Part shown: positions 11,475 to 22,900 of the stretch, in pieces | Layout: the number at the start of each line of letters is the position of its first letter | Numbering within the stretch: position 1 is the stretch's first letter | Assembly (NCBI RefSeq): GCF_901000735.1 | Contig: NC_081545.1 | Location: 17,554,758 to 17,618,757 of the forward strand | Direction: 5' to 3' | Length of the DNA: 64,000 bases | Source of the DNA: Corylus avellana | Lineage: Eukaryota; Streptophyta; Magnoliopsida; Fagales; Betulaceae | Made by a program: the position numbers and the translations under genes | The notes under the pieces: generated by a model | Databases searched by the model: none | Seen by the model: the letters and a program-made list of their open reading frames with translations, nothing else | What the model was told of the DNA's origin: nothing

Positions 11475-12485
11475 TTTGTAAGTTGGGCCGGGTTGGCCAG
11501 TCCTCAATAGTACTTGTTATTAGAAATAAAATCGATGAAACTGAAAACACTACGTGTTTTCAGAGACCTATGAAATGATTCAAAGTATAATGTGATGTAA
11601 CCTAGCTTTCGTGAAAAAAATAATGTAAGCTTTACGAAAAAAGGCTACCATATACATCCGTGCATACACATACATATATGTATGTGTGTGTGGATATATG
11701 CACTCATAGCCGGGCAGCTGTTTTAAGGTTAAGGTCATATATATATACATATACTTGAGTCACCAAAACCATTAGCTCGGTCACCTTCTATAATAATTCA
11801 AGCGGTGAAAATTAATAAAAGTAGGAGTCGTCCAAAGCTTACCGCACATGCTTCGTGGTTGTAGTTGACACTTGGTGTTTTTATAGTTTTTTTTTTTTAT
11901 ATAGATGTAGTTGACAGTTAGTAAAAAGAAAGAGAAACTCGAGCTTTGATCTTTCTATGAAAATATATATATGATAGATTGAGCACCAATTCTCTATCTT
12001 ATTAGCAGCACCATCTACTTATATTTGTGCTAATTAATTATTTGGAAAAAAATGAATTGATATTATTGAATCTATGCTAGCAGTAATTTCTTTTTCCACC
12101 CCTAAAGTTGTTGCTATTATTATTAAAGTGCAATATAGGTAGAATATGAAAACCCATATAAATTAAAGTTGTTTAGCCGCAATTGAACAGATGAAACAAG
12201 GTACGTACGTATCAACTAATATATGGTCCAAATTAAGTTTGGCAGTATACCAAAGCTTTGTATCACATTTAACATACTAAATATTTGCCCATTCATGCAT
12301 GTATCTAATACTATATATATATATATATATATATATCGACTCCCATTATGCTCCATGGACCACACCCTGCTTCTTTATTATATTTTGGAAGGGTACAACC
12401 AAATTGATTGGGTTTTGGTATGTACATAATACTACATTAAAGTACGGTTCAATTTCCTTGGTGAAAACTGAAAACTCATTAATAA
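11475..12485. other. Intergenic, no gene seen
   Basis: AT-rich DNA with short microsatellites, including a perfect (AT)n at about 12313-12336. The small ORFs here run through the AT repeat and have no recognisable domain. Confidence 0.6.
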
Positions 12486-12497
12486 TTTAAAGAAATG

Positions 12498-12665
12498 ATG
12501 TGTACCAAAGTTTTTACCAAAACATGAGTACCAAAAATGATGTGGAGCTTATTCATTGGTACCCGTAGCATTTTTCATTTATTAATTTTCTTTTTATCAT
12601 TTTTAATAAATAAGCTTCACATCATTTTAGTAAATGTTTCTTAGTAAAAAATTTAGTACTTTACA
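12498..12665. mobile_element. MITE-like element with terminal inverted repeats
   Basis: The left end (gtaccaaagtttttaccaa) is mirrored by the complement of the right end (gtactaaattttttactaa). The inner part (tgatgtggagcttattcattgg and aataagcttcacatcat) can also fold back. It is small and non-coding. A second, interrupted copy follows at about 12738-12970. Confidence 0.55.
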
Positions 12666-12737
12666 TTTATCTAATAATTAAGAGACCATGCCAAACATGT
12701 TTGTCGAAATCACATTTGTACATGATACTTGTTAAGA

Positions 12738-12970
12738 AAAATGTTATGGGTATCAAAATGATGTGGAGCTTTTTTTTTTGAGATGTCCGCACAAGAGGAG
12801 GGAGGCGGTATTCGAAATAGTGACCTTCACTTCATTAGGTGTGGTCCCCAGTCGATTGAGCTACCTGTTGGGGACAAGGTGGGGCTTATTCATTGGTATT
12901 CTTAGCATTTTTTTTTTAATAAATTGTTTCCATCATCTCCAATTAATAAGCTCTACATCATCTTAGCATG
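12738..12970. mobile_element. Second MITE-like copy, interrupted by a SINE
   Basis: It shares tgatgtggagctt, attcattggta and the mirrored agctctacatcatctta with the copy at 12498-12665. The shared sequence is split at 12771/12888 by the SINE described next. Confidence 0.55.
12772..12878 (-). mobile_element. tRNA-derived SINE (107 bp)
   Basis: On the minus strand the element has an RNA polymerase III A-box-like stretch (GGTAGCTCAATCGACTGGGG, complement of 12846-12865) and a B-box-like stretch (complement of 12807-12825, containing TTCGAAT). It ends with tcttgtgcggacatctc and an A-tract. It sits inside a MITE copy between gtggagctt (12763-12771) and gtggggctt (12879-12887), a 9-bp duplication with one mismatch. 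The uninterrupted MITE copy at 12538 shows the empty site. Confidence 0.75.
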
Positions 12971-13506
12971 CATTTGACATTGTAATTTTATGGACAAAAA
13001 ATGTGATTTTAAACCAAATTGTCAAAAATTGATTGTTTGGGATTGCGTTTTTTAAAAATTGCGATTTGTCAGTGTTTCCAAATTGCAAATAAGATATTTT
13101 TTTGAAAATGCAAAATTTTAAGGAATAATTTGCGATTTGAAATGTCAAACTGTAATTTTACAAAACGCTTAATTACGTTTTTAAAAATTACATTCGTTTT
13201 GGAAATTACAAATCTTAACAGACCTTTAGTAGCCATCTCTTAATCAACTATTTGGTACTCCTAAAATTTGTAATCGATAAACTTATTAACTTTAATTTTT
13301 TTTTTTTTGCGTTAAAAAGGGCAGGCACCAAACTCAATCCTTTCCCCAGGTATGCTCAGGTTGTCTGCGCGTGGAGGACACGCGGCGCGTGTGAGGATTT
13401 CTCTTACACTAGAATCTTTGTTTCCTTATGGGTTTTTTATCTGGGTACACGAGTGCATGGTACAACTCATAAAATAATATTTCTGAATTTAAAAAAAACA
13501 AATACA

Positions 13507-13536
13507 AGTAAATAATAATAATAATAATAATAATAG
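13507..13536. repeat. (AAT)n microsatellite
   Basis: About nine ATA/AAT units in the upstream region of the HAP8-like gene. Confidence 0.85.
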
Positions 13537-13639
13537 TGGGTTCATATTCTGCGTGGGGTTCACATTAAAAGCGTTGGCAAGCGCTCTCATACGTCGCTGT
13601 CAGTCATAAATTAGGGAAAGCGAAGAGAGGGTATGCGAA

Positions 13640-13749
13640 AACCATCACCACCCCCGTCTCTCTCTCTCTCCCTCTCTCGAGCGGGAAATATATAAAAGGA
13701 AAAAGAAAAGAGAAAAGCACTTTCTCTCTCTTTCTGTCTCTGTCCGCTC

Positions 13750-13793
<44 letters not shown>

Positions 13794-13958
13794 ATAAGCT
13801 TGAACCTGATTTCCGAAGCTCTCCTTCACTTTGTTTCCCAACTGTCTCTCTCTTTCATTCTCCAATCTGATTTCAACATGTAACAACCCTCTTCTTTCAT
13901 CCTTTTCAACGTTCTTCTTCTCTCCCTTGGTTTCTCCCTTTTTGGTAGACAAAACCCC
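13640..13958 (+). promoter_or_regulatory. Core promoter and CT-rich 5' leader of the HAP8-like gene
   Basis: A good TATA box (tataaaa, 13691-13697) lies ~265 bp before the start codon at 13959. Between them lie long CT tracts (13721-13795) typical of plant 5' UTRs. Another CT tract (13654-13680) lies just upstream of the TATA box. The transcription start is inferred at about 13720-13730. Upstream in-frame ATGs were not found to matter. Confidence 0.55.
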
Positions 13959-16900
13959 ATGGCGGTGGCGCTTGAGGGCTTCTCGATCCGGTAACTTCTT
14001 CTTCTACTTCTTCTTCTTCTTCTTCTTCCAACTCATATATATTTATATATATATATATATATATCGTCTTTTCTTTCTTTGTTTGTGTTATATATATATA
14101 TATATATATATATCTATATATGTATACATATATATGGTTTGGTTTTCCGTTTTCACAGACAATATGCGGCGAAGATGAGGAGTGTCGACGTGGTCAAGTG
14201 CTGGCCGTTCGGGGAAGACTCGGAGGAGGATATGAAGGCCTTGCTTCCGCCGATCACGGTCGCCAAGTTCCGCTGGTGGTCCCACGAGCTGCAAGCCTTC
14301 AATTCCAATCAAACCCACAAAGATAACCAGAATATTCAGGGAGAGCGACTAGAATTTTCAAGGAACGAGAGTGAATTCGAGAAATCGGAGCCGGAGGAGG
14401 AGAAATTTGAGATGGTTTGCCCGGTTTGCCGGGTGTTTACGGCGGCGACCGTGAATGCCGTGAATTCCCATGTTGATAGCTGCCTCGCTCAGTCGTCGCA
14501 GCATAAGAAGCCCAAGACGACCAAGCCGCCCAAGAAGAGGTCGATTGCGGAGATTTTCGCGGTGGCGCCGCAGATCGAAGCAGTAGATGTTGATGATGAT
14601 GATGATGAAAATGTGGCTGAAGAAAGCAGTGGAGGAGAAGACAAGTTTGGTAGTTGCAAGTTCTCGAGTAAGAAGAATATAAACATGAAGATGAGGAAGA
14701 AGAAGAAGAAGAAGATGATGATGAAGAATAAGAAGAAGAAGAACAAGAAGAAGAGAAGGGTTTTGGAAGAGAAAGGCATGGCAATTGTAAGCAAGTTGAA
14801 GAAGAAGAAGAAGAAGAAGAAGAAGAATAAGAAGTTGAAGAAGAAGGTATGCGATTTATATCATAAAATATTGTTGATTTGCAACCATTATTATGATTTT
14901 TGTGTTGTGGTGATATGATTTTTAGCTGTAGCATCTTCATTTTTGTCGATAGTTGGTATCAAAATGTGGATGATTACTGTAGTCTTGTGATGGTTGAGTT
15001 GTTTGTTTGATTATGCTACATTCTCCATTGGGTATTTCCTCTTTTCCACTTTTCTGCATGATTTACTGCTGAGAAAGCTGGTTAAAGACTGCAACACGTT
15101 TGAGGACAAGAGCAGTTGGCTTGTAAATGTACTGTTGTGTGAACTAGGCGGCAATGAGGCTCAGTATAATTATAAAGAGAAAAAGTGAAAAACAAAAACT
15201 AGGAATGGGGTTCTCATGTTTGTGGAGGATTCAGCAGTTTGTGGAGGTGTGGTGCTCCAGCTGTACAGTACGGGTTGGGCAGCGAGGGCTTTTATAAGGT
15301 GGAGAGTTTTTGTCCTTGATTAATGATGCTGCTTTTTTTCCACTATTGCACTAACATTTATTCGAAAGATAATCATTTGGGATCTTGATTTGATGCCAAG
15401 TATATATGTGTGATCATTAACATGGGTGGAATATGAATGGGAAAGATGGCCTTGAAGAGCACAATATTGTTTATATATATGGCTTGTTGGATCTCCTTTC
15501 TGTACGTAATTATTTCCAAGGACACTTAATTTACAAGGTTAAAAGGGTTGGATATTGTTACTTCGAATGCTACACATCATTATCACATGGAAGTTATGGG
15601 GTGAAATGGATGGAGTAATGTCCAAGACTTTTTACTTGTTAATTGGAAAGACGAACTACTATCTCACCATCATCATAATCTTGCTAGCTTGGGAGCTATA
15701 TGCCCATTTGGTGTTGTTGGTTTGAGGAATAATGCTGTTTAATTTGTGAGGCTGATAATATTGAGATGAAATGTGTTGCTGAAGAACTCCCCCAGATGGA
15801 AGCTAGTGTGCGTTATTATATTGCATGCTTTATACTGGTATTGGAATGTTGGATCTTATCTGCTGTATATTATCATAGCCAGTTTCGAAGCTAGAATGCT
15901 AATTCTTTTTGGGATATAAGAATGACTTCGACGGTAAATTTGCAATTAGGCAGACTATAATTTGTTGGTGAAAATCACTATTTGACAGCTATGATAACTA
16001 CTGTTTACAAGAAGGAATTGTGGGCTGAAATTTATGTTTATTTAGAGATTGATCGAGGCCCAAGAAATGAGATTGTAGTAATTGTGTACTGTAGGATCAT
16101 GTCAATTGGAATTCTTACTTTATGTTTGAAAGGCATCAGGATTTCTTTGAAAAGTGGTTTATAAATCTATAGAACCTTAATTTACTGGTTGCATGATCAA
16201 ATAATGCCATTGTATCGACCTTTTGCTGGGAAATGTATTAAAGAGAAACATAGGGGAGAATGACCCTTGCATTATGATCGGTATTTCGTGCAGTCTTTAC
16301 TAGTGTTTGTGCTTTAGGCCCAGACAGCAGATTGTTCAAATTATATTCAACAAGCGAATAACTTATTTGGTTCAACTGTGACAAGTACTATATGGTTGGA
16401 AACATATTTCAGATTAATTTTCATCAATGAGGAGCTTAACTTTTGGATTCAAATTTCTTTCATGGATTGAATCTTCTCTAGCTTACGCAAAGAAGTTCTT
16501 CTATAATCCCAAAGATTCAAGGCACCATTATTTAGTGATGAGCAATCTGGTGAACAGATCTCTGATATGTTTTTCCCACGGATATATGAATGACTCTACA
16601 CTAGAACAAGTTCATTGCAAGCTGAGCGAACTACATCAGTCAACCGAGTACTTATCAAAACAAGAATCTGTTGGTTTTTCTTGGGGGCCTTTAATATTTT
16701 ATTCCATCATTCTATATTAATTTATTTATGATAATTCTTGACTTGCTCTTTGAGAAGTTAACTGGGAATCATCTGCAAAGACAACATTTGGATGAGCAAG
16801 GTTTATGCTTTCATTACAAATTTGCTTCTTGGTGTTTTTATTTATTCCTGTTTTATTATTTATGTACTATGGATATATTTGGAGGGACAAAACTGATTTA

Positions 16901-19900
16901 TCTTGTACATGTTCCAGAAAATACCTGTTTAATTCACCACAGTTTCAGGTTTTAGTTTCTCTATCACGGTCAGACATAGGGCTATAAATAATCTGAGCTG
17001 CTCATAAACAACTCGAGCTTGACTCTTATAAACTCATCTCAAGTTCAGTTTATTTAATAAACGAACCAAGCTTGACCAGAAATTTAAGCTTGTTTATTAA
17101 ACGAGTTGAACTCATAAAGTCGGCTCGACTAGTATAAGCTTGTATAAATTTGTATAACTTTATTTTATTACTTTTTATAGTACTAGTCTTAATAACTTCA
17201 TAATGACAATATCTTTAATATATAAAAGATGAAAGATAATTATCTTCCTAATGTGATAGACATATATAGTTTGAATCATTGTAATTAATTGCGAGTCTTG
17301 AGATAGTTATATGTGTATGTTTATGTATAATGAATGTATATATATACTTTAAAACATACATATAGACTCGAGATTGGACTGTTTAAGATTTTAGATAATG
17401 TTATAAGATATAATTTAAATGTTATATTTTATGATTAGAAAAATTATATAGGATTTATTATAAATATAAGGTTGGTGATATTAATTTGTATAGCTTGTAA
17501 ATAACGATTAATTAGCAGGAGAGGTATTTCTTACTTACCGGATTCCTTAACTTGAATAATAGAATATGAATAACATTAAATAACTAATGATTAGGTTGGC
17601 TTTACGAAACATATAAATAATGACGATATTTACTTTATATAAGAAATGAATAAGTTAATTGACATAGCTCCTAAAAGAGTTTGAGCTTGTTTGAAAAAAA
17701 TGAACCAAGTCTAAACAGACTATCTAGATCGGTGAAATCGTGGCTTAAAAGGCTTATAAAGGTAGGGTAAAACTAGGGTTGTAGAAGGTAAGTCGGCTGA
17801 AAAATAAAACGATATGTCGCACCTTTGATTGATTGACTATTAATCGAATTGTAGGGTTTCAGGATCACATGTGCTCAATCGATTGTGATACAAGCGAACT
17901 CCTCGGGTTTCAATATGACACATGATGCACATTCTTTGATCGATCGAACATTGTTCGTGGGAGTGATCGAACTTCTTGGGAATTTGTATGATAATCTTCT
18001 GCACTACTTCAATCAATCAAATGTCATGGGAGTGATTGAACTTCTCTAGAATTTGTACGGAGACTTGTCTCACTGGTTCGATCGATCGAGCACCGATTGT
18101 AGATCAATCAAAATCTGGATCTTGCATTTGAAATCTTGATCTTAATTTATCCTTCTCTTGATCTTGCATTTGACACTGACTCAATCCTAGCTCAGGACCT
18201 AAACACTACAACATAGATCCCATGCATGTTCATGAATTTTCCAACACACAAAAACCTAACAGTTTTGTTAAGGTTGGTGATTGTTTTTAATGAAGATTCA
18301 GAAAGAAGTTATTAGCAGCCTAGATTGAAAGTAATTTGGGCTTCTTACTATGTTTTCTTACCCTTACTTTGATTTGAAAGAAAAGTTGCCCAAAAAATAT
18401 GATTAACATTTTTTTCCCAAATTTTTAGCAATAAATACCTTTTATGTCAATTCAGCATATGTGAAGCTTCAGAGTATGGGCATGATGAGATGATGACTTG
18501 TTCATAACAGTAATTTTTTTTTTATCTAAATCATTTATTAATTCTTCTCTAGGGTATAGCTGATTGCACAATAATATTGGCATCGACAATGTCTTTGTAG
18601 CGTATCATAAAAATCATCTTTTTTTTTTCAAGTTTCACTTATTTGTTGATTTATTTATCTTTCAGATTTACACTCTTAAGACTTATTGCACAGATCTTGT
18701 TTATAATTGCCAAATCTGAATTTATGCATAGATTTTCAACTAATACTAGACAACGCTAAGCAACAGTTTCCTAGAATCTAGCAACAAAACACATAGCAAA
18801 TTTCTAATCCATAAACCCAACCATAAAACATTCCTAACATTACTTTACCAATAATTATAATCAAAATAAGTAAGACACATAAGGGAAACTGGAATAGAAA
18901 CTACTCAACGAATGGGATCCTCTAGCTAAATCACATCTACTTTCCTTAATGTTTCGTTAAACTGTTATGCTCATTCATGCTGCATGTATACAAAGGATTC
19001 GGCTTTCATTTCTCACTTCCATGAAGAGTTAGGAGATATAGAGTTAATGCATGGAGTTTCTTTTCTAAAAAGTAGAATTTGAGCCTTATCCTCCTTTTCA
19101 ACAAGTGTTATCAGGATTGTGGAGAAGCGAACTGGAGCAAGGGAGTTAAGTTGGATGTGAAAAAGTTTTGATAGAGACTAAAATCCTCAAAGTTGTTTTG
19201 CTTATGTGTGATATTATTCTCTTCGAAGTAGAAATGAGTGGAATTTGGAATTTAGGTGCCACAGCTAACCTCAAAAGTTAAGGATTTGATGGATTAAGCA
19301 ACATAGCTTCAAAAAATAATCAAAAATATACAAATTAGGACATTTTAAAACATGCGAAGAGATGAAGTAAGTCTTGAAATTCTATTTTATGCCTCCCATT
19401 ATCAAGAGTGAATTTATCTTGCATGTCCTTAAGAAATACATTGGCTGGTTTTGTAATTAGGCCATCAAGTTAGGTTGTGCACGGAATTAATATTTTGCGA
19501 TTTAGGTGTATTAGCAGGGTTTGAAAGCACCATTAGCATATCTGATTTAGTCACTAGTCGAATCACTACCATTACAGATGCAATTCTACTTGTATATCTC
19601 ATCGAAGAAGATTTTAGAGGAAGTCCTTCTGGACCCATGGTTCAGTTGTGTACTATTTTAAGTCATCTAGAAACTTCAATTTACAGAATTCATGTGAAAT
19701 GCTTTCGAATGGTTATAGTTAATCTAGTTGGTTACCTTCTTTGTCAACCTCTTTGATTGTGCAAGAAATGACAAGTGAAAATTGCAAGAGAAAGAAATAT
19801 AAGGCATTCATGGATTTCAGTTCAATGCCTCAAGATTGGCCTTGTTTACACAAAAAATTGTCTTATGTGTTGATGCTATCCTTGAGCAAGAGAATGAAGT

Positions 19901-22900
19901 TAATAGAGGTCAATAAGACCATATGCACAATTTATAATCATATACTACCCATTTAATATAAATAGTAATCTTTTGGACGGAACTATATTTCAAGTAGGTG
20001 GTTATAGACTCCACTGAGATATCTCAGTTGCCTTATGATAAAATATAAGGTTCCTATGGAATGTCGTAATCACTGTAGTCTCCATTAGGTAAACAATGTT
20101 CATAAATGAGAGATACTTCAAGGTGGACAGAAGCTAAGTTGTTTACTAGGAATACATTTACGAAACAAGGTAAAAGGAATGGACATCTATAGACAAGTCA
20201 GCAGCTTTTTATCCCTTACAATAATGAACAATAGAAGAAGAATGAGTGCATGAGATGAAAGAAAGATGGAGAAACTGACAGGTATCTGATTTGAGGTGAA
20301 GAGACTTTAAAGATCTGTACAAGATTATGCAGATTGTATTCTATGCAATGCATGGGGATACAAAAATGGAGAAAGTTGCAAATATATGGCTTGAGGTGAA
20401 GGACTTGGTTATGCGTCAAGGTGTTTTCATAATCATGATAGGTGATTGGGTTAGAACTTATGGCATGATTAAGATGGCAAGATGAAGAAGTAATTAAGCT
20501 TGAAAAGATTCAAGGTTTTTATTTTTTTGGTCCATAGGAGGCATATTTGCCTATGGCTACAAAATGGGAGGTAATGCTTTGCCATCCCTTAAAACCCTTG
20601 TCTTGTGTAGGCTGTTTTGATTTTTGGTTTCTGTATGAGAAAAAGAGACTTTGCTAGCTCAGTTAGCTGACACCAACCAAATGATTTCAAGATTAGAAAC
20701 AAAAATGATATCTTTGTTGAGCCTTTATAAGGTAATTTATGTAGGTGTGGTCACTTGGGTGAAGCTGATAGAATGGCAAGAAATCCAGTTGTCATAGTTT
20801 AAAGATGGAGATCATCTCTATTGGTGGTGTTGGAGAAGATTATTTCTAAGTTGCAGAATTTGTTCATCTGAGGTAGACAAATCCTAGATCATTTTCTTAG
20901 GTGGTGTTGGAGAAGATTATTTCTAAGTTGCAGAATTTGTTCATCTGAGGTAGACAAATCCTAGATCATTTTCTTATTGCCAATGAATATGCCTTGATAG
21001 TATAATAAGATATGGAGAACCAGGTGTTATCTTCAAAATGGACTTAGAAAAAGCTTATGATCATGTTAATTGCGATTTTTTATTGTTAATGTTTGCTTTT
21101 GTTTCCCCTGGAAGAATGTTTGGGGGACTAAGGTTTCTTTGAGGATGGCCTTTTTTGCTTGGTCGGTGGCCCTAGGAAAGTTCCTTATCATGAATGAAAT
21201 CTAGAACTGGCACATCATTGTAGTCGATATGTGTTGCATCTATAAAAGGAATGGGGAGTTTATGCATCACCTTCTTCTCCATTGTGAGGTTGCTTGTACT
21301 ATGGAATGTTTTCTTCAGTCAATTTGGGTTGTGACTGAAGTTTTGGGGATTGTGAGAGGACATTGGAGGAAATTAAGTCTTTATTTTTCAGTACTCTATA
21401 TCTTTGGACAAATGCTTTTGTTTCTTTTTTGGTGATTAGTTATTATGATTTCCTTGTTATTTTTTACTCCTCCTAGTTGGGTGTTTTCCCTTGTATACTT
21501 CATTTGCCCCTTGGGACACCTTACGGTTTTAATAATATCTGTGGTTCTTACTGAAGAATGTGTTATGTATCTACTATTGGTGAAGAGTACTTTGAAAAGC
21601 TATAAATTATGGCTAAACTTACCTATGCATATGGGATTCTGACCGTAAAAACTGTAACAATTTGATTAGAAATGGGAGTTCATGGAAAGATCTTCCAGTT
21701 TGCACTCTTTTACTTTTCATGTTGTGACTTATGGAGAAACACTAATCCTAAAGGGTGTTTGAGTGGCACCAATAAGCAATGGTTCAAGAAGTGAACATGC
21801 ATTGAAGGCAAATTGCAGTGAATTAACAGGTTGGGGGTTTCATTAAGTTGTATTTGTGAGTTTTACTTTTTTTCTCTGTCCTTTCCTTTTTCTTCTAAAT
21901 CTTTTTTCTATGGTAGGATTGAAGAGTTTTTCTGAGATACTGGAAAGATTTGTTTGATTATGTTTGTTTTGAACAGTTGAGATCTTCGTTTTCTGTGATG
22001 AATTGCACAAGATTTATTTAATTTTTTTTCAGTCCTCTTTCCCGTATAAGATAGATTTAGAAGGCTATATATTGAGGGAGCCCATCACGTTGCCGTGTCA
22101 ATGTTCGACATTGGACTGTGATGGATGTAGAATGTACTTGGGTAGTTCCAACTTTATCAAACGGAATGTAGAAGAGGAAGGTGGTCTTTGGAATCTCTCA
22201 GATGTTAAAAAGTATTTTTTTGCTTTTGTTTTTATTAAACAGAACAGTTGAACTATTCAATCAATAGGTTCTCAGAAGTGGTTGATTTATCAAGAAAGTT
22301 GGAAATGTTCATGGGGATTTGTGATGACTTTGGAAATTCTATTTATCCATAAAGTGAGATTATTTTTCCCCCTCCAAGTATGATTGTATGACATTCCTGT
22401 CACTATTTTCATGGTTGTTTCATTACGATTTACAATGTCAAGAAAGAAAATAATAGAACTGAAAGATACACGAGAGGACATGAAAATGACAATTAAAAGG
22501 CAAGCATAGCCTTTCCAACCAGCCTTCTGGTTTGGATGATACTTTGCTGAAACTGAAGGGATGAAAGTTCATTGCTGCGTAAGGCAAAGGATTTCATGAA
22601 AAGTTTAAGGATCATAGAACAACAGTTAAAGGGCCTTAGGCTGATAGATGAGAATCTCCATCTGAAGGGGCAGTAATCGATTAGCCATGAGCTATTAAGA
22701 AGAGTACTTGCTCTCCTTTGAGGACTACTTATTCTAATCCAAGGTATAAGATAATTTATATAGTCTGCTGTTGATGAGTTGTATGAGCCGCCAACGGACA
22801 AGTTGAGAGTTTACACCGAATGACAGAAATGCAAGACCATTCCCGATGCTGCTTGCCAAACATCTGACCCTGACTCAAGTAATACTATTTGTATCTCTGA

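Noticed and set aside
14437..14940. 167-codon minus-strand Ser-rich ORF
   Set aside because: It is the antisense shadow of the AAG/lysine tract in exon 2 of the HAP8-like gene.
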